Shown: piece by piece, positions 36,077 to 44,054 of the stretch
Layout: each line of letters opens with the position of its first letter
How positions within the stretch are numbered: the first letter of the stretch is position 1
NCBI RefSeq assembly: GCF_042686025.1
Contig: NZ_JBHUOZ010000003.1
Coordinates: 1,488,001 to 1,552,000 of the forward strand
Length of the DNA: 64,000 nt
Reading direction: 5' to 3'
Source of the DNA: Terrimonas rubra
GTDB taxonomy: Bacteria > Bacteroidota > Bacteroidia > Chitinophagales > Chitinophagaceae
Made by a program: the position numbers and the translations under genes
Notes under the pieces: model-generated
Seen by the model: only the letters and a program-made list of their open reading frames with translations
Databases searched by the model: none
Told to the model about the DNA's origin: nothing

Positions 36077-36754
36077 ATGAATAAACTGATCAGGATATTT
36101 TTCGTAGGCATGCTGGTGAGCTTTGTGGGATCCTTGCCATTGGGTACCCTGAATATACTGGCCATGAAAATATCGGTTTACCAGGGTATTATGGCAGCCA
36201 TGTTATTCTCCTTTGGCTCTTTATTGGTTGAGATAGTGTATGTACGTATTTCGCTGGTAGCTATGGACTGGGTACGTAAACAGGAAAAGATCTTAAAGGC
36301 CCTGGAGTGGGTGACCCTGGCCATTGTACTGGCACTGGCCATTGCCAGTTTTTATGCGGCCATGCACCCCACAGTGGGCGGGGAGGACAGGAGCGGCCTG
36401 CCCAATATGCATCCTTTTTTATTCGGGGCTATGATGTGTGCCATTAACCCGGTACAGATCCCGTTCTGGTTTGGCTGGAGCACGGTGTTGTTCACTAAAA
36501 AAGTGCTGTTGCCGCAAAACAGTCATTACAACTCCTATATCATTGGCATTGGCATTGGTACTTTCATTGGTAACTGTGTATTTATATTCGGAGGCATGCT
36601 CATAGCCGATAAGATCAATAATAACCAGCACATTTTAAACTATATTATCGGGAGCATTTTTGCCATTACGGCGCTTATACAGGCCTGGCGTATTTATAAA
36701 CGTAAAGATGCGATCCAGAAAATGATGGATGATGCGGAAGAGGAAAAGAAATGA
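36077..36754 (+). CDS. LysE-family amino acid exporter
   Basis: 225 aa. It opens with FFVGMLVSFVGSLPLGTLNILAMKISVYQG, with the conserved PxGT. About six membrane helices follow; LFGAMMCAINPVQIPFWFGW is the second characteristic segment. It belongs to the LysE/RhtB superfamily, which exports amino acids or related solutes. The basic C-terminus is cytoplasmic. It has no specific neighbour; the surrounding intergenic DNA contains word-like repeats. Confidence 0.9.
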   Translation: MNKLIRIFFVGMLVSFVGSLPLGTLNILAMKISVYQGIMAAMLFSFGSLLVEIVYVRISLVAMDWVRKQEKILKALEWVTLAIVLALAIASFYAAMHPTVGGEDRSGLPNMHPFLFGAMMCAINPVQIPFWFGWSTVLFTKKVLLPQNSHYNSYIIGIGIGTFIGNCVFIFGGMLIADKINNNQHILNYIIGSIFAITALIQAWRIYKRKDAIQKMMDDAEEEKK

Positions 36755-36903
36755 TGAATGATGAATGTTTGAATGTTGAGTCCTGGAATCCGGGAAACCA
36801 TTATTGTAACGCTTTATTCATAATTTATCATTCATAATTCTTGCCAGATACCCGGCTTTTCGCTTTTTGCTGAGCTTTTAGCTTTTAGTACCAAAATCCC
36901 CCT

Positions 36904-36911
36904 TACTTTTG
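36904..36911 (+). promoter_or_regulatory. -7 element upstream of the CcmC-like gene
   Basis: TACTTTTG fits TAnnTTTG, about 60 bases before the first start codon. A -33 TTTG is not at a good spacing. Confidence 0.45.
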
Positions 36912-36970
36912 CATTTATTATCCAATTATCGGGAATTTCCCCCTTTATCCACCCCCGGAAAAAGGAGCAG

Positions 36971-37702
36971 ATGCTGATAAAAAGTGGTATTAAATTCAGA
37001 ATAAGCATGAGTAACCCGAAGACAGGTTTTATGTATAAATCGTGGTGGAAAATTACAGCGGTTGTATTATTGGTTTATACTATTGCCGGCGGTTTGTTAA
37101 TGGATATTCCCCGTCTGCCCGAACTGGAAGAAACAATCAGGAACATGTATTTTCACGTGGCTTTATGGTTTGCCATGATGATACTGTTCACCATCTCGGT
37201 TGTTTATGCCATTATGTACCTGAACAAAAAGAACCTCCGGTACGATATCATTTCCAAGCAATTTGCCACTACGGGTATTTTTATCGGCCTGCTGGGTTAT
37301 GCAACCGGCGCCATCTGGATGAGTTATACCTGGGCCGACCCTAACGCTTCGCTGATGGATTCGTTCAGCACTTTTTCCCGCGAACCCAAACTGATCGGCG
37401 CTGCCATTGCCTTACTGGTGTACAGCGCTTACCTGGTATTGCGCCAGTCCATTCCGGATATTGATCGTCGTGCCCGTGTATCTGCCGTGTATAATATTTT
37501 TGCTTTCGCACTCTTATATCCTGCCATAAAAATTATTCCCAGTATGGTGGAAAGCCTTCACCCCGTGCTGGATTTTAAAGAAGTGGACAATAAGCTGAGA
37601 AGGGTATTTTACCCGGCTGTAATAGGGTGGACCCTGCTGGCAGTATGGATCACCACCATTAAGATCAGGATACAATTTTTGAAGGAAAAAGATATGTTAT
37701 GA
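36971..37702 (+). CDS. CcmC/CcsA-type cytochrome c biogenesis (heme handling) protein
   Basis: 243 aa from 36971, where a rare AGGAG lies seven bases upstream; ATGs at 37007 and 37031 are other possible starts. Six membrane helices are likely. MYFHVALWF gives one heme-ligand His, and a second is in SLHPVLD near the C-terminus. Between them GAIWMSYTWADPN is a diverged WWD-type motif that presents heme. Together with the overlapping CcmD-like gene, this marks part of a Ccm system for covalent heme attachment. CcmB and CcmE are not in the window. Confidence 0.88.
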   Translation: MLIKSGIKFRISMSNPKTGFMYKSWWKITAVVLLVYTIAGGLLMDIPRLPELEETIRNMYFHVALWFAMMILFTISVVYAIMYLNKKNLRYDIISKQFATTGIFIGLLGYATGAIWMSYTWADPNASLMDSFSTFSREPKLIGAAIALLVYSAYLVLRQSIPDIDRRARVSAVYNIFAFALLYPAIKIIPSMVESLHPVLDFKEVDNKLRRVFYPAVIGWTLLAVWITTIKIRIQFLKEKDML

Positions 37703-37908
37703 AATTGAAATTAATAGCCCTGTTAGCAGTATTGTTATCTGGTATAACCATGATAAACGCACAAAACACCGTTCCGCAGGAAACTTTAATGCGTTCCAGC
37801 GGCCGTATTTATGTGGTGGTGGCCGTTATGCTGACTATTTTAGCGGGTATCATCATCTACCTTGTCCGCCTGGACAGGAAAATTGGCAAGTTGGAAAAAC
37901 ATTCCTAA
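37699..37908 (+). CDS. CcmD-like small membrane protein
   Basis: 69 aa overlapping the previous gene by ATGA (37699-37702). A signal-like hydrophobic N-terminus is followed by a membrane helix (IYVVVAVMLTILAGIIIYLV) and the basic end RLDRKIGKLEKHS. Short length, one helix and the position behind the CcmC gene identify it as the CcmD-type subunit that helps release heme-loaded CcmE. Confidence 0.85.
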   Translation: MKLKLIALLAVLLSGITMINAQNTVPQETLMRSSGRIYVVVAVMLTILAGIIIYLVRLDRKIGKLEKHS

Positions 37909-37960
37909 GATTTATTAAAAGGCTAACAATTAAATGACTAATAGTTGTTAGTATTGCCAT

Positions 37961-37968
37961 TAATTTTG
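37961..37968 (+). promoter_or_regulatory. -7 element of the glutamate dehydrogenase gene
   Basis: TAATTTTG matches TAnnTTTG, with TTG at 37945-37947 upstream at a short spacing. This gives a leader of about 30 bases before the ATG at 38003. Confidence 0.5.
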
Positions 37969-38002
37969 CTTTGCATATATGAAATAAATTAAACATTAAA
38001 TT

Positions 38003-39421
38003 ATGTCTGACAATCAGTACAGCTTTTTTGCCGACGTTGCAAAAAGCTTTGACAAGGCCGCTAAGTTTACAAAATGGGATTTAGGGGTACTGGCACAAAT
38101 AAAAGCATGTAATGCCGTTTACCGCATGCGTTTCCCGGTTAAAAAGGATGACGGCAGTATTGAAGTAATTGAAGCTTACCGTGTACAACACTCTCACCAC
38201 AAAGCACCCTGTAAAGGTGGTATCCGTTTTGCCGCTGAGGTAAACCAGGATGAAGTAATGGCCCTGGCTGCGCTGATGACCTTTAAATGCGCCATTGTAA
38301 ACGTGCCTTTTGGTGGTGGTAAAGGTGGTATCAAGATCAACCCGCGTAATTATTCCGCTTATGAACTGGAAAAAATTACCCGCCGTTACACTTCTGAACT
38401 GATCAAGAAAAACTTTATTGGCCCGGGTACCGATGTACCGGCGCCTGATTACGGAACCGGTGAAAGGGAAATGGCCTGGATACTGGATACCTACACTACT
38501 ATGCGTCCCGGTGAAATTGATGCCGCAGGTTGCGTTACCGGTAAACCCGTATCACAGGGTGGCGTACGTGGCCGCAGGGAAGCCACCGGTTTAGGGGTGT
38601 TCTTTGGTTTGCGTGAAGTATGTAATATTCCCGATGTAATGGAAAAACTGGGTTTACCTGTAGGTGTAGAAGGTAAACGTGTGATTATACAAGGCCTGGG
38701 TAACGTGGGTTATCACTCGGCTAAATTCTTCCAGAATGCAGGTGCCAAGATCACTGCCCTGGCCGAATACGAAGGATCTATTCATAACGAAGAAGGCCTG
38801 GATATTGATGCGGTATTCAACCACCGTAAAGCAACCGGCTCTATCTTAAACTTCCCTGGCGCCAGGAACCTGGAGAAAAACACCGATGCGCTGGAACTGG
38901 ATTGCGATATCCTGATCCCTGCAGCTTTGGAAAACGTGATCAATGGTGAGAACGCACCACGTGTAAAAGCCAAGATCATTGGCGAAGCGGCAAATGGTCC
39001 TTTGACCCCTGAAGCGGATGAAGTATTTGCTAAAAAAGGTGTACTGGTAGTACCAGATATGTACCTGAATGCCGGTGGTGTAACCGTATCGTATTTCGAA
39101 TGGTTAAAAAACCTGAGCCACGTACGTTATGGCCGTATGGAAAAACGTTTTAACGAGAACATGAACTCGCATATCGTTGACCAGATGGAATCTTTAAGCG
39201 GTAAAAAAATGACCACTAAGGACAGGGAATATATTGTGCATGGCGCCGATGAGGTTGACCTGGTATACAGCGGCCTGGAAGAAACCATGGTAACGGCCAC
39301 CCACGAGATCATGAACGAGTGGAAAAACAACCCCACTATTCCTGATATGCGTACAGCCGCTTATGTGGTTGCTATTAATAAGGTAGCTACGAGTTATGCT
39401 GAGTTAGGCATTTTTCCATAA
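38003..39421 (+). CDS. gdhA: Glutamate dehydrogenase (Glu/Leu/Phe/Val family)
   Basis: 472 aa. KAPCKGGIRFA (catalytic Lys) and VPFGGGKGGIKI form the active site, GPGTDVPAPDYGTG follows, and VIIQGLGNVGYHSAKF is the NAD(P) Rossmann motif. It interconverts glutamate with 2-oxoglutarate and ammonium. The length, with an insert near the C-terminus (LSHVRYGRMEKRF), fits the Bacteroidota GDH family. The word-like hairpin after the stop should terminate it. Confidence 0.94.
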   Translation: MSDNQYSFFADVAKSFDKAAKFTKWDLGVLAQIKACNAVYRMRFPVKKDDGSIEVIEAYRVQHSHHKAPCKGGIRFAAEVNQDEVMALAALMTFKCAIVNVPFGGGKGGIKINPRNYSAYELEKITRRYTSELIKKNFIGPGTDVPAPDYGTGEREMAWILDTYTTMRPGEIDAAGCVTGKPVSQGGVRGRREATGLGVFFGLREVCNIPDVMEKLGLPVGVEGKRVIIQGLGNVGYHSAKFFQNAGAKITALAEYEGSIHNEEGLDIDAVFNHRKATGSILNFPGARNLEKNTDALELDCDILIPAALENVINGENAPRVKAKIIGEAANGPLTPEADEVFAKKGVLVVPDMYLNAGGVTVSYFEWLKNLSHVRYGRMEKRFNENMNSHIVDQMESLSGKKMTTKDREYIVHGADEVDLVYSGLEETMVTATHEIMNEWKNNPTIPDMRTAAYVVAINKVATSYAELGIFP

Positions 39422-39430
39422 TATATTTTA

Positions 39431-39530
39431 ATTGACAATGGACAAATGACAGTTGACAATTTTGCTGCTGTTCATTTGTCCATTGTTTTTAAATAATTGT
39501 CAATTGTCCATTATCACTTGTCAATTGCTT
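39431..39530. repeat. Word-like repeat tract, left of the four-helix-bundle gene
   Basis: Short words such as attgacaatggacaaatgac, cattgtccattgtc and gtcaattgtccat recur in both orientations. caatggacaaatga (39436-39449) pairs with tcatttgtccattg (39472-39485) and is followed by five T's, so it also works as a terminator for gdhA. The tract runs through the stop codon of the next gene. Confidence 0.85.
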
Positions 39531-39870
39531 TAAGTGTTTTTACAATGCTGATCAGCAGCCTGCAAACTTCACGACAATCAGCTTGTATATTTTCGTATTC
39601 TTCCTGCGTCAGGTAATGGGTATCTGTAAGCAACTTTAGCCAATATTCCGTTTCATTTGCTTCTTTAAGTGCAATATTGATCTTATTCAAAAAATCGGCC
39701 CGGCTTTGAGCATGTTCGGCTTCTTTCAGTAAGGCACCGACAGCAGTTCCGCTACGCAATAATTGTTTGGAAAGAACAAACTCCCTTTTTTGTTCTGTTA
39801 GGTATTTATAAAGATTGACCACCCTCACTGCAAAGAGATAACTCTTAGTCAGTACAATATTATCCTTCAT
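39514..39870 (-). CDS. Four-helix-bundle protein (IVP/S23 family)
   Basis: 118 aa. SKQLLRSGTAVGALLKEAEHA and SRADFLNKINIALKEANETEYWL mark the TIGR02436 family, related to the protein encoded in 23S rRNA intervening sequences and to the Avd protein of diversity-generating retroelements. No reverse transcriptase or rRNA gene is nearby, so it is a free-standing copy. The last codons (AIDK and stop) are made from the flanking word repeat (39431-39530), and the same words recur on the far side (39905-39967). Function is not established. Confidence 0.88.
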   Translation of the reverse strand: MKDNIVLTKSYLFAVRVVNLYKYLTEQKREFVLSKQLLRSGTAVGALLKEAEHAQSRADFLNKINIALKEANETEYWLKLLTDTHYLTQEEYENIQADCREVCRLLISIVKTLKAIDK

Positions 39871-39904
39871 AGGTAAGCTTTATCCAAAAATAAAACTTTC
39901 CCTT

Positions 39905-39967
39905 CCTACTTATTCACTTGATAGTTTCTTGTAATTTGTCCATTGTCAACTGTCAATTGTCCATTGA
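39905..39967. repeat. Word-like repeat tract, right of the four-helix-bundle gene
   Basis: Words attgtccattgtcaactgtc and aattgtccattg repeat those at 39431-39530 and reach the stop codon of the YigZ gene. The four-helix-bundle gene is thus bracketed by the same word family. Confidence 0.8.
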
Positions 39968-40588
39968 CTACAGTTTTTTCACCTCTATCTCCCTTATATC
40001 CTTCAGCCTGAATAACACTTCCTGCAACCTGTTTTTAGAGATGGCAATATCCATGGTACAGAATAATTGAATATCCTGTTTTAAGATGGTGCAGTCAAAT
40101 TGTTTGATGATGGTCATGAGGGAATTCATCTGGGTATAATCGAACTGCAGGTGGTAGTTCTCCATCACGGGCTTTTGTACGGAAGGGGTTACCTGCAAGG
40201 CAAAGGAGGCTGCGGTTTTATAGGCATTGATCAGCCCCGGAACGCCTAATAGGGTACCGCCAAAATACCGCACCACAACGATCAGTACATTGGTTACCTG
40301 TTTGCTGTCTATCTGTCCCAATATCGGTTTACCGGCGCTCCCCGATGGTTCGCCATCATCACTCACGCGGAAATTATTACCGTCTAACCCCAGGCGGTAA
40401 GCAAAACAATGATGTCCCGCTTTGGGATGTTCCTTTTTTATTTGCGCCAGCTGAGCTTTAAACTCATCTACCGTTTTAATGGGTAATGCATAGGCAATGA
40501 ACTTGCTGTTGCGGTCCTTATACTCAGCCATTCCCTGTTTGTCGATCGTGTTGTAATAATCCTGACTCATAATTTTCGTATCACTCAT
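39968..40588 (-). CDS. YigZ/IMPACT-family protein
   Basis: 206 aa. FIAYALPIKTVDEFKAQL, HHCFAYRLG and DDGEPSGSAGKPIL are UPF0029 (IMPACT N-terminal) motifs. VVVRYFGGTLLGVPGL belongs to the same domain, and a DUF1949-like C-terminal domain follows. Its biochemistry is unclear; in eukaryotes IMPACT regulates GCN2. The start codon overlaps the ribD stop by ATGA, so it is translationally coupled to ribD. A second ATG six codons in could be the start. Confidence 0.88.
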   Translation of the reverse strand: MSDTKIMSQDYYNTIDKQGMAEYKDRNSKFIAYALPIKTVDEFKAQLAQIKKEHPKAGHHCFAYRLGLDGNNFRVSDDGEPSGSAGKPILGQIDSKQVTNVLIVVVRYFGGTLLGVPGLINAYKTAASFALQVTPSVQKPVMENYHLQFDYTQMNSLMTIIKQFDCTILKQDIQLFCTMDIAISKNRLQEVLFRLKDIREIEVKKL

Positions 40589-41646
40589 GCAGTAATGTTT
40601 GGACTGGTATATTGCCAGGTACTGATGGAATCGGTCCCTGACAGGATGGTATTGACTAAAGATTGATTCTGTAATTGGGGAGCTGCCAGTCCATTACCAA
40701 TGAATAGGGTGGTATTGGTAATTACCCGGGCTTCATCCCATATGCCGGCATCGATAAAGGATTGTAACAACTGGCTGCCGCCCTCCACTATTACACTTAT
40801 TATTTTTAATTCGTATAATGCTGTAAGCAATTGTTCAACAATCTTTTCGTCAAAAGAAATTTTATAGTACAACAGGTTTTCCTGCTGTTCCTGTTTTTGT
40901 GCATTAAATACAACTGTAGCCTGCTGCCCGTCCAGTAAATGCAAGCCGGCCGGCAATTTCAGCTCCCTGTCCAGCACCAGCCTTACAGGTGAAGGGCCGG
41001 TCCATAAGCGGTTGGTCAGCGACGGATTATCGTATAATGCCGTATGGGTGCCTACCAGTATACCCGCTTCCTCGCTCCGCCATTTATGTACCAGGGTATT
41101 CGTTTCGCTATTGCTGATCAATAACCTTTCGGATTTATTTTCCCTGGCAATGAAACCATCGGCTGTCTGCGCCCATTTTAAAATAATAAAAGGACGTTTT
41201 TTGGTATGAAAAGTAAAAAAACGTTCATTCAGTTGTAAGCAGACAGTTTCCAATACGCCTGTAGTTACCTTAATACCCGCCTGTTGCAGCTTTTCAATAC
41301 CCTTGCCGTTTACCGCATCAAAGGGGTCGCGGCAGCCCACCACCACTTCAGGTATCCGGTGATGAATAATGAGGTCGGCGCAGGGTGGTGTTTTGCCGAA
41401 ATGCGCACAGGGTTCCAGCGAAACATACATAACAGAAGCGCTGATCAGGTGCCTGTCCTCCTCCTGTACCGAAGCAATACAGTTCACCTCGGCATGTGGT
41501 CCGCCATATTGCCGGTGCCATCCTTCACCAATGATCCGGTCATTATGTACCAGCACAGCACCTACCATGGGGTTAGGCGCTACCATACCGGCACCCAGCC
41601 GGGCCAGCTGTATACAACGTTCCATATAATATTCTGCTACCTGCAT
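40585..41646 (-). CDS. ribD: Bifunctional deaminase/reductase of riboflavin synthesis
   Basis: 353 aa. The deaminase domain holds zinc ligands His51 (HAEV, with Glu53), Cys80 and Cys89 (PC...GKTPPC). The C-terminal reductase starts near 145 (RPFIILKWAQTADGFIA). It performs steps two and three of riboflavin synthesis. The riboflavin synthase gene lies 6 kb away, so the pathway is scattered. A TACATTTG element ends eight bases before the start codon. Confidence 0.95.
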   Translation of the reverse strand: MQVAEYYMERCIQLARLGAGMVAPNPMVGAVLVHNDRIIGEGWHRQYGGPHAEVNCIASVQEEDRHLISASVMYVSLEPCAHFGKTPPCADLIIHHRIPEVVVGCRDPFDAVNGKGIEKLQQAGIKVTTGVLETVCLQLNERFFTFHTKKRPFIILKWAQTADGFIARENKSERLLISNSETNTLVHKWRSEEAGILVGTHTALYDNPSLTNRLWTGPSPVRLVLDRELKLPAGLHLLDGQQATVVFNAQKQEQQENLLYYKISFDEKIVEQLLTALYELKIISVIVEGGSQLLQSFIDAGIWDEARVITNTTLFIGNGLAAPQLQNQSLVNTILSGTDSISTWQYTSPNITA

Positions 41647-41654
41647 TCGTGGCG

Positions 41655-41662
41655 CAAATGTA
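41655..41662 (-). promoter_or_regulatory. -7 element of ribD
   Basis: Minus-strand TACATTTG fits TAnnTTTG and ends eight bases before the ribD ATG, so the transcript would have almost no leader. It faces the prmC promoter in a 35-base gap. Confidence 0.6.
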
Positions 41663-41669
41663 AATGAAT

Positions 41670-41677
41670 TAAGTTTG
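41670..41677 (+). promoter_or_regulatory. -7 element of prmC
   Basis: TAAGTTTG fits TAnnTTTG and ends four bases before the prmC ATG at 41682. The element is only seven bases from the ribD element on the other strand, so both promoters overlap. Confidence 0.6.
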
Positions 41678-41681
41678 CCGT

Positions 41682-42536
41682 ATGACGGTATTTGAGGCGA
41701 TCAGTGATACAGAACAACAATTACAGGGCATTTATGATGCAGCTGAGGCGGCGGCCATTACTGATTGGCTGGCAGAAGCCATGACCCATACCCGCAAAAC
41801 AGAGCGGCAGCTGAGGCAGGAACTGGAATTGTCTGTTGCACAAGCGGAGCAATGGGAAGCTGCCGTAGCCCGTTTATTACAACACGAACCACTGCAATAT
41901 GTATTGAACGAAGCCTGGTTTTACGGGCTGAAGTTTTATGTTGACAAAAATGTATTAATACCCAGGCCCGAGACCGAGGAACTGTTGGACTGGATCATTG
42001 AAAACCATAGCCAGTCCGGCCCTTTACATATACTGGACATCGGAACCGGCAGCGGTTGCATACCCATCAGCCTGAAAAAAACCTTACCACAGGCCCAGGT
42101 ACGCGGTATCGATATCAGTGCAGCCGCATTGGGGATAGCCACCCGGAATGCTACAGCCTTACATGCTGACGTAGATTTTTCAGTGATTGATTTCCTGGAT
42201 ACCGGCTCAACAGCATCACTGCCGGTATTTGATATCATTGTAAGTAATCCGCCCTATATACCTCAACTGCATGCCCGGGATATGGATGCCAATGTACTCC
42301 GGTACGAGCCGGCTACTGCTTTATTTGTGCCGGATGATGACCCCATTGTTTTTTACAAAGCCATTGCACATTTCGGCAAAGAACATTTAAACAGTAACGG
42401 CAGTATTTACCTGGAATTATATGATGTGTATCATACTGAAGTGAATGATTTTTATACAGCGCTGGGTTACCAGACGGTTATTTTACAGGATATGCAGGGC
42501 AAACAGCGTATGCTGAAAGCCAGTTTACCATCTTAA
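41682..42536 (+). CDS. prmC: Peptide chain release factor N5-glutamine methyltransferase
   Basis: 284 aa. The SAM-binding motif LDIGTGSGCIPI and the catalytic SNPPYIP motif identify PrmC (HemK), which methylates the GGQ glutamine of RF1/RF2 and improves translation termination. The length is usual. It is divergent from ribD with overlapping promoters. Confidence 0.94.
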   Translation: MTVFEAISDTEQQLQGIYDAAEAAAITDWLAEAMTHTRKTERQLRQELELSVAQAEQWEAAVARLLQHEPLQYVLNEAWFYGLKFYVDKNVLIPRPETEELLDWIIENHSQSGPLHILDIGTGSGCIPISLKKTLPQAQVRGIDISAAALGIATRNATALHADVDFSVIDFLDTGSTASLPVFDIIVSNPPYIPQLHARDMDANVLRYEPATALFVPDDDPIVFYKAIAHFGKEHLNSNGSIYLELYDVYHTEVNDFYTALGYQTVILQDMQGKQRMLKASLPS

Positions 42537-42597
42537 TAAAAGCAGCAGGACTTATTTTATTTTTCATTTATTTCGCCGTTCAAAATTTGCATTTCGC

Positions 42598-43650
42598 ATG
42601 ATCTATTTTACAGAAGCCAGTATTCAACATATATCCATACATAAAGTAGGCAATAAACAAATGGGAGAGGGCCTGGCCTTATCGGAGCAACCCCTGGAAA
42701 TTGAGGACGAGGTATTGAACGGTTTATTGAAACAATACTTTTTGGCTCCTTTTGAAAAAACGAATGAAGTGTACCGTTTTACCCACGCTACGGAAGAAAT
42801 AGGCTTGAATGAGATGTATCATTTTGCCGCCAGGATGTTTGAAGCCGAAGCTGATTTTCATGACAATACCCGGCAGGTTGCCAAACAATTGTATGATATT
42901 ACCAGTCATCCGAATATTAAATCCGGTGAAATGTACGTGGTATACTTTAAACAGTTGCAGATAGAGGGGGAATTACTGGATGCGGTAGGTATTTTTAAAT
43001 CAGAATCCAAAGAGCCTTTCCTGGTGGTGTCACAATCGGGTCCTGAGTTTGAAATAGGGTATAAGGAAGAAGCTATTAATATTAAAAAACTGGATAAGGG
43101 CTGTTTAATTTTTAACACGGAGAAAGAGGAAGGGTATAAGGTAGCAGTAATTGACCAGACCAATAAAACAGGTGCTGTATACTGGGTGGATGAGTTTTTA
43201 AAACTGCGTAGCCGTAACGATGATTTTAATAAAACCACGGCCACGCTTAGTTTATGCAAAAGTTTTGTGAATGAACAACTGGAGGAACATTTCAGCATGA
43301 CCAAGGCTGACAAAGCTGATCTGCTGAACCGTTCCATACAATACTTTAAACAGAGTGAATCTTTTAATGTAGATGAATTTACCCAGGATGTAATTGGTGT
43401 ACCTGAAGCCGCCGGCATGTTTAAAAGTTATAAACAACAATATGAGCAGGATTTTGGTATGCCTATCGAGGATTCATTTACTATTTCGTCGGCAGCGGTA
43501 AAAAAACAGGCCCGGGTGTTTAAATCGGTCATCAAACTGGACAAAAATTTTCATATCTATATTCATGGTAATAAGGATATGATTGAACAGGGTTATGATG
43601 ATGCCGTTGGCAGGAAGTATTACAAACTTTACTTTGAAGAAGAATCATAA
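42598..43650 (+). CDS. Nucleoid-associated protein (NdpA/YejK family)
   Basis: 350 aa. ISIHKVGNKQMGEGLALSEQ and the central YVVYFKQLQIEGELLDAVGIFKSE, TGAVYWVDEFLKLR segments match the YejK/NdpA family of proteins that associate with the nucleoid. It lies 61 bases after prmC. Function in Bacteroidota is not established. Confidence 0.85.
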   Translation: MIYFTEASIQHISIHKVGNKQMGEGLALSEQPLEIEDEVLNGLLKQYFLAPFEKTNEVYRFTHATEEIGLNEMYHFAARMFEAEADFHDNTRQVAKQLYDITSHPNIKSGEMYVVYFKQLQIEGELLDAVGIFKSESKEPFLVVSQSGPEFEIGYKEEAINIKKLDKGCLIFNTEKEEGYKVAVIDQTNKTGAVYWVDEFLKLRSRNDDFNKTTATLSLCKSFVNEQLEEHFSMTKADKADLLNRSIQYFKQSESFNVDEFTQDVIGVPEAAGMFKSYKQQYEQDFGMPIEDSFTISSAAVKKQARVFKSVIKLDKNFHIYIHGNKDMIEQGYDDAVGRKYYKLYFEEES

Positions 43651-43701
43651 GCTTTACGGAATACCCTTGCAAATATTCACAACGATGATTATTTTTCAGG
43701 A

Positions 43702-44049
43702 ATGAAAGCACGCCATATCATTGTAGTAATAGTGATGTTGTTATGCAGCATCCGCCTGCATGCACAAACCTTTTATAAAACGCCGTACGGACAAAAATAC
43801 CATACGGCAGATTGCCGCTCGGTAAAAAATGTATCACAGGCAATTGATGCAAAAGATATTCCTGCATCGGGATTAGAAGCCTGTAAAATTTGCCGGCCGG
43901 TACTTACAGCCACCAAAAGCTATGGCACTAAAAAGCCGGCCGGTGAAGCAAAGAGTACGGTACAATGTAAGGGTATTACGAAGGCCGGTAACAGGTGTAA
44001 ACATAATACCAGTATAGCCAACGGGTATTGTCACCAGCACCAGCCCTGA
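43702..44049 (+). CDS. Secreted small Cys/His protein (DUF5763-like)
   Basis: 115 aa with a signal peptide (MKARHIIVVIVMLLCSIRLHA). The middle part HTADCRSVKN...LEACKICRP resembles an Ada-type metal-binding region, with a set of Cys spaced like a zinc site. The C-terminus (VQCKGITKAGNRCKHNTS, then YCHQHQ) is the DUF5763 motif with Cys and His ligands. It likely binds zinc outside the cytoplasm; role unknown. It converges with the FAD oxidoreductase gene five bases on. Confidence 0.75.
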   Translation: MKARHIIVVIVMLLCSIRLHAQTFYKTPYGQKYHTADCRSVKNVSQAIDAKDIPASGLEACKICRPVLTATKSYGTKKPAGEAKSTVQCKGITKAGNRCKHNTSIANGYCHQHQP

Positions 44050-44054
44050 AAATA

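Noticed and set aside
39514..39870. Part of a diversity-generating retroelement
   Set aside because: The protein is Avd-related by family, but there is no reverse transcriptase, template repeat or variable repeat in the window.
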